From contig NZ_FNRF01000004.1 of NCBI RefSeq assembly GCF_900107775.1, positions 1 to 64,000 of the forward strand: a stretch of 64,000 bases of DNA, written 5' to 3'. The translations under genes were made by a program, and so were the position numbers. Shown here piece after piece: positions 9,582-18,227 of this stretch. Numbering within the stretch: the stretch's first letter is position 1; each line of letters opens with the position of its first letter. This DNA is from Xylanibacter ruminicola. Its GTDB lineage: Bacteria > Bacteroidota > Bacteroidia > Bacteroidales > Bacteroidaceae. Under the pieces are notes generated by a model that did no database searches, was not told the origin of the DNA, and saw only the letters and a list, made by a program, of their open reading frames with translations.

Positions 9582-9606
9582 CTCTCTGCTAAGACAAATA
9601 AAAAAG

Positions 9607-10848
9607 ATGAAAAAGAAAATGATAACGTTGGCACTTGCTGCCATCAGTGTGATGACCGCTCAGGCTCAGCAGCAGCTGACCGTGAGCGTTACTAACCCAT
9701 CGGCTGCCGCACGCACCGATCAGGCGGTGATAATCCCCCTTAACAGCTACGGAGAAGTGCGCCGCGCGCTGGTTACCTGCGAGGGCAAGGAGATACCCTG
9801 TCAGCTGGACGATCTGGACCAGGACGAGGTGTTCGACGAACTCTGCTTTTTGGCCGACCTGAAGGGCAAACAGCAGTTGAAGTACGAGGTACAGCTGTTT
9901 GACGACCTGTGCGACGAGCCCGCCAAATACCCTGCCCGCGTGTTTGCTGAAATGCTGATTCGCAACGACAAGGTGAAGGAGAAAAACAAGCACAACAACT
10001 TTATCGAGGCCATCACGGCGCGAGGCGACTGCGCTAACTCGTATAATCTACAGCACCATCACGGTGTGGATTTTGAGAGCGAGCTGAATGGTATCCGCAT
10101 CTACTTCGACAAGCGCCAGACGCTGGATCTGTACGGTAAGTTCCAGAAGCGCCTGGAACTGGAGGCCACCCAGTTCTACACCCAGCCCGAGCAGAAGGCC
10201 CAGGGTTACGGCGACGATGTGCTGTGGGTAGGCAACACCTTTGGACTGGGCGCTTTCCGCGGTTGGGACGGCAAGCAGCCTACGATGATCGACCCCGTGG
10301 CCTCGCGCACGCAGCGCATCATCTCGTACGGTCCGCTGCGCACCATCGTAGAGTTAGTGGACAAAGGCTGGCAGGCCGAGGCTAACCGCCCCGCCATCAA
10401 CATGACCATCCGCTATATCCAGTATGCCGGACATCGCGATACCGATGTGGAGGTGTATTTCACCAAGAAGCATACCGACGTGAGCAGCTACCGATTCTCG
10501 ACCGGTGTGATTAACGTGAAGGGGTCGGAGGAGTTTTCCGACCATAAGGGTTTGCGTGGCTGTTGGGGCAGCGACTTCCCCACCGGCGACACCATCAACT
10601 TTAAGCGCGAAACGGTGGGCCTGGGTATATTGATACCCCAGCAGTACATGGCCAGCGAGGAGCCAGCCAACAAAGATAACTATGCTTTTGTGGTAAAAGC
10701 CAACCAGAACATGCTGAAGTACAAGATAGCGTATACCTCTGATAACGAGACATTTGGCTATCATACTGCCAAGGATTGGTTCAACTTCCTGAAGTTGTGG
10801 CGCAAGGAGGTGGAACAGCCCGTGAAGGTGGTGATTACCAAGCCATAA
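9607..10848 (+). CDS. Secreted DUF4861-family protein
   Basis: 413 aa. The signal peptide MKKKMITLALAAISVMTAQA is followed by a beta-rich protein with the blocks VIIPLNSYGEVRRA, DLDQDEVFDELCFLADL and HHGVDFESELNGIR, which I recognise as the DUF4861 family. Family members are often found near polysaccharide-use genes in Bacteroidetes, but no such locus is visible here. ATG 9607 is chosen for the signal peptide; the frame opens earlier in AT-rich DNA. It abuts the convergent glycosyltransferase with no gap. Confidence 0.75.
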   Translation: MKKKMITLALAAISVMTAQAQQQLTVSVTNPSAAARTDQAVIIPLNSYGEVRRALVTCEGKEIPCQLDDLDQDEVFDELCFLADLKGKQQLKYEVQLFDDLCDEPAKYPARVFAEMLIRNDKVKEKNKHNNFIEAITARGDCANSYNLQHHHGVDFESELNGIRIYFDKRQTLDLYGKFQKRLELEATQFYTQPEQKAQGYGDDVLWVGNTFGLGAFRGWDGKQPTMIDPVASRTQRIISYGPLRTIVELVDKGWQAEANRPAINMTIRYIQYAGHRDTDVEVYFTKKHTDVSSYRFSTGVINVKGSEEFSDHKGLRGCWGSDFPTGDTINFKRETVGLGILIPQQYMASEEPANKDNYAFVVKANQNMLKYKIAYTSDNETFGYHTAKDWFNFLKLWRKEVEQPVKVVITKP

Positions 10849-11871
10849 CTAAAGGGGCAAAGCGCTGAACAGCTTGCGACCTTTAGCGTAATACTGCCAG
10901 AGCAAAGAGAACGATTTTTGCTCTGGTATTATTTTGGTCTGGCGCGAAGCCTGAATAGCCTCACGGTCGGCAGCAAAATCCTTCTTCCAGCGCTTAAAAG
11001 CGCGACGGGCACGGTAGATGGCCTTGAAGTCGCCCCAGTTACGCCCCAGAATAAGCGTTTCCCAGGCAGCCAGATAATCCAGGAACCAGCGCCAGCGCAT
11101 CACGTGCTGCAGCTCGCCATCGGGCAGGCATTTATACAGCATCGTCAGGTTGTTGCGGAAGTTCAGGAAGGTCTTCATCGGGTTACCCTTATGCAGCGTG
11201 CCGCCACCTACGTGATACACGTAACTATCTGGAATGCAGACGATACGGCGACCACGGATGCGCAGTCGCCAGCACATATCAATCTCTTCGTTATGAGCAA
11301 AGAATCGGGCATCGAGTCCGTTTACAGCCCAGTAATCGGTGCTGCGGATGAGGAGCGCGGCGCCTGTGGCCCACAGGATATCGGCCACATCGTCGTACTG
11401 TCCGTTATCGGCCTCGACGGTATCGAAGATACGACCGCGACAGAAAGGATAGCCAAAGCGGTCGAGATAGCCACCGCTGGCACCGGCATACTCAAAGCGA
11501 TCCTTATCGAAGATGGAGAGCAGCTTGGGCTGACAGGCAGCCACATCGGCGTGGGCATCCAGATACTCGATCATCGGGGTGAGCCAATGGTGGGTAACCT
11601 CGATATCAGAGTTGAGCAGCAGGTAGTACTCGGCCTGGATCTGTGCCAAAGCCCGGTTGTAACCCTCGGCAAAGCCCCAGTTCTTATCCAGCACAACCAG
11701 CTTTACCTCAGGGTAATGCTGCCGCAGGAACGCCAACGAATCGTCGGTTGATGCGTTATCGGCTACATACACCGTGGCCTCGTCCTTTGAGTAATTAAGC
11801 ACAGAGGGCAGATACTGCTCGAGCATCTGGCGACCGTTCCAGTTGAGTATGACTATTGCTACTTTATCCAT
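10849..11871 (-). CDS. Glycosyltransferase family 2 protein
   Basis: 340 aa GT-A fold enzyme. The N-terminus is VAIVILNWNGRQMLEQYLPS, the nucleotide-sugar loop reads VADNASTDDS, the metal-binding motif is LNSDIEV (near residue 90), and the ED motif is HNEEIDMCWR. This arrangement resembles rhamnosyltransferase-like enzymes acting on envelope polysaccharide, but the sugar cannot be told. There is no membrane segment. It follows mtaB by 16 bases and is probably co-transcribed with it. Confidence 0.88.
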   Translation of the reverse strand: MDKVAIVILNWNGRQMLEQYLPSVLNYSKDEATVYVADNASTDDSLAFLRQHYPEVKLVVLDKNWGFAEGYNRALAQIQAEYYLLLNSDIEVTHHWLTPMIEYLDAHADVAACQPKLLSIFDKDRFEYAGASGGYLDRFGYPFCRGRIFDTVEADNGQYDDVADILWATGAALLIRSTDYWAVNGLDARFFAHNEEIDMCWRLRIRGRRIVCIPDSYVYHVGGGTLHKGNPMKTFLNFRNNLTMLYKCLPDGELQHVMRWRWFLDYLAAWETLILGRNWGDFKAIYRARRAFKRWKKDFAADREAIQASRQTKIIPEQKSFSLLWQYYAKGRKLFSALPL

Positions 11872-11887
11872 CTTACGCGCGCGTACA

Positions 11888-13252
11888 TTATATAATACAC
11901 ATTAACGACTCCTTATCGCGGGTCATCTCGCCCAGCTTCACGCTGATGAGCTGATTGTCGAAATCGGGGTTAGCATCCTTGGCGGGCAGCTCTACACGGA
12001 TATAGTTCTTGGTAAAGCCGTGCATGGCGCGACCGCGGGTAGCCTTCTCGAACAGCACCTCGGCCTGCTGGCCGATATAACGCTCGTAGAAAGCATGGGT
12101 TTTCTGATCAGAGAGTTCCAGCAGGCGCTTTACACGCTGCTTCTTCTCCTTCTCGGGAACCACGTAGGGGATGCTGAGGGCCGATGTTCCAGGACGCTCG
12201 GAGTATGGGAACACGTGCAGCTGGGTAACATCCAGGCTATCCAGGAACGTGTAGGTCTCCTCGAAGCACTCGGGTGTTTCGCCACGGCAGCCCACCATCA
12301 CATCCACGCCGATAAAGGCATCGGGCATCAACTCCTTGATACGGTGGATCTTCTCAGCAAACAGCTCGCGATCATAATGACGATGCATGAGCTTGAGCAC
12401 CGTGTTGCTACCACTCTGCAGGGGGATATGGAAGTGCGGCATGAAGGCACGGCTCTTGGCGCAGTACTCGATGAGCTCATCCGAAATCAGATCGGGCTCA
12501 AGCGAGCTGATGCGGTAACGCTGAATGCCCTCTACCCCATCGAGCGCCTTAACCAGGTCGATAAACTTCTCGCCGGTGGTCTTACCAAAGTCGCCGATGT
12601 TCACACCGGTGAGCACAATCTCCTTACCACCCTCGGCAGCGGCCTCCTGGGCCTGCGCTACCAGCGAGGCTATCGTTGGGTTGCGCGAAAAACCACGAGC
12701 GTAGGGAATGGTACAGTAGGTGCAGAAATAATCGCAGCCATCCTGCACCTTCAGGAAATAGCGCGTGCGGTTACCCTTTGAGCAGCTGGGCGCAAAGGAT
12801 TTGATATCCTTGGTTTTCTCTCTAAAGAATCTAGCAGATCTAGTAGGGCTAGCCTCTCTAGATTCACTAGTTTCTGGGGCGATTTCGCCCCAGGCCTCTG
12901 AGAGGAACTGAACCAGGTTGGCCTTCTCGTTAGAGCCTAACACCAGACTTACACCCTCGATCTTTGCCACCTCGTCGGCCTCGAGCTGGGCATAGCATCC
13001 TGTCACCACCACAAAGGCACCGGGATTCTCGCGCACCAAGCGGTGAATGGCCTGACGACATTTCTTATCAGCCACCTCGGTTACCGAACAGGTGTTGATC
13101 AAACAGATGTCGGCCTGCTCGCCTTTCTGGGCAGTACGTACGCCCAGGTCCTGAAGCATCTTACCAAAAGTAGATGTTTCAGAGAAGTTCAACTTACATC
13201 CGAGTGTAAAATAGGCAGCCTTTTTGCCTTGAAATGCTGAGGTATCTATCAT
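11888..13252 (-). CDS. mtaB: tRNA t6A37 methylthiotransferase MtaB
   Basis: 454 aa. Converts t6A37 to ms2t6A in ANN-decoding tRNAs. The N-terminal MTTase domain carries its three cluster cysteines in FTLGCKLN, INTCSVTE and VTGCYAQ. The radical SAM CxxxCxxC is CDYFCTYC, and a TRAM-like C-terminus follows. I start at ATG 13252 (MIDTSAFQGKKAAYF); the longer frame crosses the promoter. Unusual: the linker before the radical SAM domain (about residues 122-146) is encoded by a 20-base inverted repeat and a 9-bp CTAG tandem repeat. The downstream partner is a glycosyltransferase. Confidence 0.93.
   Translation of the reverse strand: MIDTSAFQGKKAAYFTLGCKLNFSETSTFGKMLQDLGVRTAQKGEQADICLINTCSVTEVADKKCRQAIHRLVRENPGAFVVVTGCYAQLEADEVAKIEGVSLVLGSNEKANLVQFLSEAWGEIAPETSESREASPTRSARFFREKTKDIKSFAPSCSKGNRTRYFLKVQDGCDYFCTYCTIPYARGFSRNPTIASLVAQAQEAAAEGGKEIVLTGVNIGDFGKTTGEKFIDLVKALDGVEGIQRYRISSLEPDLISDELIEYCAKSRAFMPHFHIPLQSGSNTVLKLMHRHYDRELFAEKIHRIKELMPDAFIGVDVMVGCRGETPECFEETYTFLDSLDVTQLHVFPYSERPGTSALSIPYVVPEKEKKQRVKRLLELSDQKTHAFYERYIGQQAEVLFEKATRGRAMHGFTKNYIRVELPAKDANPDFDNQLISVKLGEMTRDKESLMCII
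12822..12875. repeat. 9-bp CTAG-periodic repeat inside mtaB
   Basis: CTAG occurs at 12831, 12840, 12849, 12858 and 12867, exactly nine bases apart, preceded by one degenerate unit starting at 12822. The other five bases of each unit vary. The repeat keeps the reading frame, encoding three-residue units rich in Ser, Arg and Glu. Confidence 0.95.
12874..12893. repeat. Perfect inverted repeat next to CTAG repeat
   Basis: CTGGGGCGA (12874-12882) and its exact complement (12885-12893) are separated by two bases. It abuts the CTAG repeat inside mtaB and encodes WGEIAPE. Confidence 0.85.
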
Positions 13253-13281
13253 ATATAAAATAGGTGTATTGTTTGCGGGCA

Positions 13282-13289
13282 CAAAGGTA
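13282..13289 (-). promoter_or_regulatory. Promoter -7 box for mtaB
   Basis: TACCTTTG on the minus strand, 29 bases before the chosen mtaB ATG. It supports that start over the longer frame. Confidence 0.6.
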
Positions 13290-13458
13290 CGACATTTTTT
13301 GCAAAAAACACGCATTTTGAGCCATTTTTAAGTTATGTGCGAAAAATACACCAAATTTAACATTTCATAAGTGATTGATTTACAGCGTTTTGCAAAAAAG
13401 TTACAAAAACCCCTAAAAAAAAATCGAAAAAAATGATACGTTGTATTAAAATAATGCT

Positions 13459-13466
13459 TACCTTTG
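13459..13466 (+). promoter_or_regulatory. Promoter -7 box for small lipoprotein
   Basis: TACCTTTG, 54 bases before ATG 13521. The rest of the 13253-13520 gap is A/T-rich with no frame or RNA I can support. Confidence 0.55.
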
Positions 13467-13520
13467 CATCGTTTTAATAAACAAATGATTGTTTTACAGA
13501 TTTTAAAAAGCTTAGAAAAA

Positions 13521-13691
13521 ATGAAGAAATTGGTATTCATGTTCGTAGCAGTTGCTGCTATCTCATTCGCATCATGTGGTAACAAGGCTCAGGCTCCTGT
13601 ACAGGACACTGACTCTATCGCCGAGGTAGTTGACACTGTAGCTGACAGCCTCGCTGTTGACACAGTTGCTGCTGATTCAGTTGCTCAGTAA
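13521..13691 (+). CDS. Small acidic lipoprotein
   Basis: 56 aa. A signal peptide with lipobox ISFASC is followed by about 35 residues of low-complexity acidic sequence repeating Val-Asp/Ala-Asp-Ser. It has its own promoter and terminator, so it is a real single-gene unit. The function is unknown. Very small abundant lipoproteins of this kind often go unannotated. The next gene, TraB-like, has a separate promoter. Confidence 0.75.
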   Translation: MKKLVFMFVAVAAISFASCGNKAQAPVQDTDSIAEVVDTVADSLAVDTVAADSVAQ

Positions 13692-13714
13692 TTGAACGAA
13701 CGATTGAGAGAAAG

Positions 13715-13748
13715 AGCCCGTAGAACTCAGTTCTGCGGGCTTTATTTT
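13715..13748 (+). terminator. Terminator of small lipoprotein gene
   Basis: A 12-bp stem (13715-13726 with 13730-13741, one T-G pair) is followed by TTTATTTTT, 23 bases after the stop. Confidence 0.8.
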
Positions 13749-13797
13749 TGTGCCAGCCCTACCCTATGTTATTATTAGGTTAAGGCGCGCGTTTTTC

Positions 13798-13828
13798 TTG
13801 CGCAATCAAGATTTGTTGCTTATATTTG
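13798..13828 (+). promoter_or_regulatory. Promoter for TraB/GumN gene
   Basis: TTG (13798-13800), 20-base spacer, TATATTTG (13821-13828): a full consensus Bacteroidetes promoter, 28 bases before ATG 13857. Confidence 0.7.
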
Positions 13829-13856
13829 CAACGTGAAACTTATAAACCATAAAGTT

Positions 13857-14792
13857 ATGAAGAAAATCGTCCTAACCCTGGCCATAGCCTTTACAGCTGT
13901 TAGTGCCAACGCTCAGTTCCTGTTCCGCATCAGCGGCAAGAAAATCAAAGAGCCATCTTATATCCTCGGATCAGTACATACATTGCCCGGCTCTCTGCTC
14001 GACAGTATCCCCGAATTTGTCGAGGCCGAATCGAAATGCCGTCAGCTTTATGCCGAGTACGATATCAGCAGTCAGCAATCCATGGCCCAGGCACAGGCTG
14101 CAGGACAGCAGGCTATCAGTCTGCCCGAAGGAAAAAACATCTTCGACGTACTGAATCAAGACCAGATAGACCTGTTGAACAAGCGCTTTAAAGAGACTTT
14201 CCAAGTGAACTTTACCGACTCGGTGATGAAAACCGTATGGAACTATCAGCCCAATGTGCTGATGGCTACATTCAGCTTGGTGTTTACAAGTCAGGAGATG
14301 CAGAAACATCCCGAGTTAGGCATGACCGGCACGCCGATAGACATGTTCTGCATCAATCGTGCCAAGGAGCGCGGATTAAGTTTCGGACAGCTCGACGAGG
14401 TTCAGCCCGAGGATAAGCTGAAAAAGATGCGCGACTCGCTGAATGCCAAGATCGACGTACAGGTTGACTCGCTGGTAGCCTTCCTGAGCGACATGGAGCA
14501 TCGCAGACAGATGATAGCCGACGAGCTGAACACGGTAGCCAAGACCGGAACCTATTGGAAAGAGGGCGATTACGACAGTTTTGCCCATTCGGACTACTGG
14601 CTTTCGCAGATTAACAAGCAGCCCGAACTGTTTAAGGCCCGCAACGAGCGATGGTTGCCCAAAATAAAAACCGCCATTACCGAAACACCCACTTTGTTTG
14701 TATTCGGCGCAGGACATCTGATTGGTCAGTCGGGCGTTATTCAGCTGCTGCGCAAAGAGGGTTATAAAGTAGAACAAATAAAGAGAAAATAA
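13857..14792 (+). CDS. TraB/GumN family protein
   Basis: 311 aa. A signal peptide (residues 1-18, ending SANA) is followed by a TraB/GumN (ChaN-like/TIKI fold) domain. Diagnostic motifs are YILGSVHTLPG at about 34-44 and FGAGHLIGQSG near the C-terminus; the histidines in both are the presumed metal ligands. Distant TIKI relatives are metalloproteases, but activity of bacterial members is not settled. ATG 13857 is chosen for the signal peptide. Its stop codon shares a base with the next start, indicating an operon with the STM3941-like gene. Confidence 0.85.
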   Translation: MKKIVLTLAIAFTAVSANAQFLFRISGKKIKEPSYILGSVHTLPGSLLDSIPEFVEAESKCRQLYAEYDISSQQSMAQAQAAGQQAISLPEGKNIFDVLNQDQIDLLNKRFKETFQVNFTDSVMKTVWNYQPNVLMATFSLVFTSQEMQKHPELGMTGTPIDMFCINRAKERGLSFGQLDEVQPEDKLKKMRDSLNAKIDVQVDSLVAFLSDMEHRRQMIADELNTVAKTGTYWKEGDYDSFAHSDYWLSQINKQPELFKARNERWLPKIKTAITETPTLFVFGAGHLIGQSGVIQLLRKEGYKVEQIKRK

Positions 14793-15292
14793 TGAAAGTA
14801 CTTACAGTTAACTACTCGAAAAAGCTGCCCGCAATAGGACTGCTGATTCTTGTTCCATTGGTTGGCGTTGTGGCATATTTTTCTATGCGCAACGAAGACG
14901 CCTTCAGGTTCGTTTGTGCATTCGCTGCTGCCATGTTCGTTAATTTAGCAATCGAACTGATCAGAGGTTGGCGTCGCATCGTTGTCAACGACGAGTGCGT
15001 AGAGGTGAAAAGCAGGTATAAGTGGACGGTCTGCTTCCGCGACGTAGAGGATTTCTATCCCGTAACCTATAAAGGTCAGTACCTGATAGGCATACACTAC
15101 AAGCAGGAACACGAGAATTATCGTACGGACGAGTATCTGGACGAAACCCGCGCAACACGCATGGCCTATAAACTCAGTCCCGGCGCTCCCTACGAAATCC
15201 CCACGCGCTACTTGGACATCAAGCCCCAAGAGCTACTGAAGCAACTAAACGAGAGATTACATCTACAGAAAATAACAAGCCGCACAGAATAG
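14792..15292 (+). CDS. STM3941-like membrane protein
   Basis: 166 aa. Two N-terminal membrane segments (about 12-30 and 37-55) are followed by a soluble PH-like domain beginning near GWRRIVVNDECVEVKSRYK. The layout matches the STM3941 family of unknown function, which I name from memory of the pattern. It starts at the ATG overlapping the TraB stop (TAATG). Its own stop lies inside the terminator hairpin. Confidence 0.6.
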   Translation: MKVLTVNYSKKLPAIGLLILVPLVGVVAYFSMRNEDAFRFVCAFAAAMFVNLAIELIRGWRRIVVNDECVEVKSRYKWTVCFRDVEDFYPVTYKGQYLIGIHYKQEHENYRTDEYLDETRATRMAYKLSPGAPYEIPTRYLDIKPQELLKQLNERLHLQKITSRTE

Positions 15293-15306
15293 TGCGGCTA
15301 TTTTTT
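15278..15306 (+). terminator. Terminator overlapping a stop codon
   Basis: An 8-bp perfect stem (15278-15285 with 15292-15299) is followed by T6. The TAG stop of the STM3941-like gene (15290-15292) is at the edge of the loop. Confidence 0.8.
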
Positions 15307-15308
15307 GC

Positions 15309-15851
15309 TTACCAAACCTGCCAGGCATCAATCTCTTTAAACAGTCGGCCTAGAGAGCGCTCACAATCCTCGGGATACGTCAGGTTTTGAACAAACCAGA
15401 GTTTACGGTGGCGTACAAACTTGGCATAAAAGCGGCGCCCGGTAATCAGCCCCGTGTCACTATGCAGCGAGCCTGAAAGAATAAAGAAGTTCTTACCCTT
15501 GCGCTGGTGTGCGGCGTGGAGCTCGGCTGCGTATTTGATGGCAGCCTGATCAACGCTGAGCGAATCGGTATTAGACAGAACGAAAGCCGACTGCACAATC
15601 TCGATGTTGTCCTGCCAGAAACTGAATCTGCAGCAGCCTTTCTCCATCAGCGAATCGTCGGAAGGTTCAAAAAACATCGGGTATTTAATGGTATAATCGT
15701 AATCATCATCGTGATAAGTCAGCAGCCGCGTCTGCAGTATCGCCCGCTCCAACTTCTCGGCCAACGGACGGTCAACGCAGCCTGCACAGTTCGACATATA
15801 AACCATCAAGACTACAAATGCCCCAAACGCCAAGAATAAGAACTTCTTCAT
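15309..15851 (-). CDS. Membrane-anchored protein of unknown function
   Basis: 180 aa. An N-terminal hydrophobic anchor or signal peptide (residues 1-20) carries two nearby cysteines. The soluble part has a YDYTIKYP start and a LTYPEDC end, a pattern reminiscent of PsbP/MOG1-type folds, but too weak to name. It sits seven bases upstream of the end of the outer membrane protein gene's 3' neighbour region: that gene (15858-18065) lies just upstream on the same strand, so they may be co-transcribed. Confidence 0.6.
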   Translation of the reverse strand: MKKFLFLAFGAFVVLMVYMSNCAGCVDRPLAEKLERAILQTRLLTYHDDDYDYTIKYPMFFEPSDDSLMEKGCCRFSFWQDNIEIVQSAFVLSNTDSLSVDQAAIKYAAELHAAHQRKGKNFFILSGSLHSDTGLITGRRFYAKFVRHRKLWFVQNLTYPEDCERSLGRLFKEIDAWQVW

Positions 15852-15857
15852 AATCAG

Positions 15858-18065
15858 TTAGTTACTTTTGCTGATACCGCCTACTACATCGCTGTTTTCG
15901 ATGGAGTACTCGGTCTTCTTAACACTTGATTTGAGCGAGCCAAATCGCCAAGAGGCTGAGATAGAGAACGAGCGATTACGATTCCACGAGCGTTCGATGC
16001 CTGTGAAGTCGCCATTAACGGTCTCGGCCTCCATATACCAATACTTATTGAATGGTGCATTAGCAGTGAAGCGAACGGTAAGGCGGTCACCCTTAAGAAA
16101 TGAGCGCTGCAGCGAGGCGTAATAGTTTAAATAGCTATGCTGCACATAATAGACACTGGACGGACTATGCCCTAACTTGCCATAGGCGCTTACACTGAGG
16201 CGCAGTTTGAGGGGCAGACGCTGCTGAAGACTAAGACTGTAGTTATCGCTCCAACCATGATTGCGATATCCTAGATTAGGATTTTCGTAATGTTCGTAGC
16301 GTAAGTTATTGTTGAGCACAAGCGTTGTGGTATCGAAGGGTTTCCACTGCACATACTGCTCTACTGAGATACGGCGATAGCGCAGAATGTTATCGTATGT
16401 AGAATAACGAATATCATCCTTAGCTGTAACTATCGAACTTATGCCACTGCTGTAGGCGTTATAACCAGGAGCCAGTTGCAATGTAAGCTTAGGCATTATA
16501 TAGCTATAAACCAGACTGATTCGCTGTGTGTGCGAGCTAGAGAGCTGAGGATTACCTTGACTGACAGATGTTGGCGACACGTTTACTGCAGGATTGAGGT
16601 AAGAGATACCTGGGCGATTGATACTGGTAGTGTAGTTGAGTTTCAACGACTGCGCATCGGTGAGCTGATACTTCAGCGTGGCCTGAGGAACCCAGTCGCC
16701 AAGATGCTTATCGAACGCAGTACCTTTGCCATCAGGATAGCTGCCACGCATGTAACTATACTCATAGCGCAAACCTGCTCGGGCTGAGAACTTAGCGGCA
16801 CGGAAAATATAGTCGGCATAGCCCGCAATTACACGCGTGGTATGCTGGAATTCATCAGAGGTATTGGTATCGATATCATAGAAGGTTTGTACACTACGAC
16901 TGCTGTTGTTGCGGTCGATATACTTGGCGCCAACCTCAAGCTGATGCCCGCGTCCCAACGGCCGCAACCAATCTACCTGAAAGGTGTGTTCAGTAAAGCG
17001 CTCGCGCTCACGCATCAAACTTCCTGTATATGGGAAAGAAACATCGTTTAACTCGGTGTAGGTACTCTCTTGATCGGTATGCTGGCGGGTAAGGGCAAGC
17101 ATATACGACATCGTTAGTCGCTCGCCATCAAGGTGGGTCTTGTGCTGATAGTCGAATCGTCCATTCCATGAATGGTGGTTGTAACCAGGCATCCAATAGC
17201 TGTTATTATAGCTATAAAGCTGCTTACCAGCGGAATTGAGCAGTTGGTTGTAGCCATCACCCTGAACATTGAGCGTATAGAAGTAACCACCAAATGACGC
17301 CGAGATCAGATTAAGCGAATCTATATCGTAACTGGCATCGATATCTGCAAAATGGATATTGCCTGGATTAGAACCCTCAGAACCAGAAAGAGTAGTATTG
17401 CCAGTATCGAGATAGGTGCGAGAATTCTCTACACGATTATAGCTGTCACGCTTAGTCATGCCGTTATAGCCATAGTCAACAGAGAGCATCAGTTTACCCA
17501 GTTGACTGGTAAGCGATGAATAGAAGTTGGGATGACCTAGTGTGTTAAGCGAACTTGATACAACGCCTGTGACACCCTGCATTTTAGTATTTGTAAGCGT
17601 TACTATATTCAGCACCGCTTCTACACCCTCTGCATCTTCGCGGGCACCCGGGTCGGTAATCACCTCGATACGCTTTACCACAGAAGCGGGCATCGACTTA
17701 AAAACCTCTTTGGCATTCTTGGTAAGACTGGGATCCAAGTGCCCGTTTTTATAAACCTTGAAATTGCTATTACCCTTTACCTGAATATTATCCTGTCCAT
17801 CAACACTTACCATAGGTACCTTTCGTAGCATGTCCATCACTGTTTGTGTTTTGGCTTCTTCATCGTGCTGCACATCGTAGGCCACGCGGTCGATATCCTG
17901 TTTAATCAATTGGCGCTGGGCTTTTACTACTACGCCATCCAACTCTTTATTCCAGGTAATGGAATCGTTGTTATTCACTGCTGTGGTGTCGGGGACCTGC
18001 TGGGCCATCGTTGCCAAAGGGCACACCAACAACAGGAATGTAATCAGTAAGTTTACATTCTTCAT
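15858..18065 (-). CDS. TonB-dependent-type outer membrane protein
   Basis: 735 aa. The signal peptide ends at ATMAQQ. A plug-like domain follows (LRKVPMVSVDGQDNIQVKG, IEVITDPGAREDAEGVEAVLNI), then a large beta-barrel of the OMP_b-brl_3 type. It lacks the N-terminal carboxypeptidase-like domain that many Bacteroidetes relatives carry. There is no SusD partner next door, so nutrient import by a Sus pair is unlikely; the ligand is unknown. Start 18065 gives the cleanest signal peptide; ATG 18104 is also possible, since the promoter lies upstream of both. Confidence 0.85.
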   Translation of the reverse strand: MKNVNLLITFLLLVCPLATMAQQVPDTTAVNNNDSITWNKELDGVVVKAQRQLIKQDIDRVAYDVQHDEEAKTQTVMDMLRKVPMVSVDGQDNIQVKGNSNFKVYKNGHLDPSLTKNAKEVFKSMPASVVKRIEVITDPGAREDAEGVEAVLNIVTLTNTKMQGVTGVVSSSLNTLGHPNFYSSLTSQLGKLMLSVDYGYNGMTKRDSYNRVENSRTYLDTGNTTLSGSEGSNPGNIHFADIDASYDIDSLNLISASFGGYFYTLNVQGDGYNQLLNSAGKQLYSYNNSYWMPGYNHHSWNGRFDYQHKTHLDGERLTMSYMLALTRQHTDQESTYTELNDVSFPYTGSLMRERERFTEHTFQVDWLRPLGRGHQLEVGAKYIDRNNSSRSVQTFYDIDTNTSDEFQHTTRVIAGYADYIFRAAKFSARAGLRYEYSYMRGSYPDGKGTAFDKHLGDWVPQATLKYQLTDAQSLKLNYTTSINRPGISYLNPAVNVSPTSVSQGNPQLSSSHTQRISLVYSYIMPKLTLQLAPGYNAYSSGISSIVTAKDDIRYSTYDNILRYRRISVEQYVQWKPFDTTTLVLNNNLRYEHYENPNLGYRNHGWSDNYSLSLQQRLPLKLRLSVSAYGKLGHSPSSVYYVQHSYLNYYASLQRSFLKGDRLTVRFTANAPFNKYWYMEAETVNGDFTGIERSWNRNRSFSISASWRFGSLKSSVKKTEYSIENSDVVGGISKSN

Positions 18066-18131
18066 TTTGGTTCTATAAAATTTGGTCTTTAAAAATCTCT
18101 TCATACTTGCACGCATTTTGTAATGTTGGTG

Positions 18132-18139
18132 CAAAGGTA
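18132..18139 (-). promoter_or_regulatory. Promoter -7 box for outer membrane protein
   Basis: TACCTTTG on the minus strand, 66 bases before ATG 18065 and 27 before the alternative ATG 18104. Confidence 0.55.
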
Positions 18140-18227
18140 TGAAGAGTATATAAAGAGAGAGAATTATTTGGCTGACATTTGTCTGACAATTCGCTGACAA
18201 CGAGCGAACTATCTGAATTTCAGTCGT

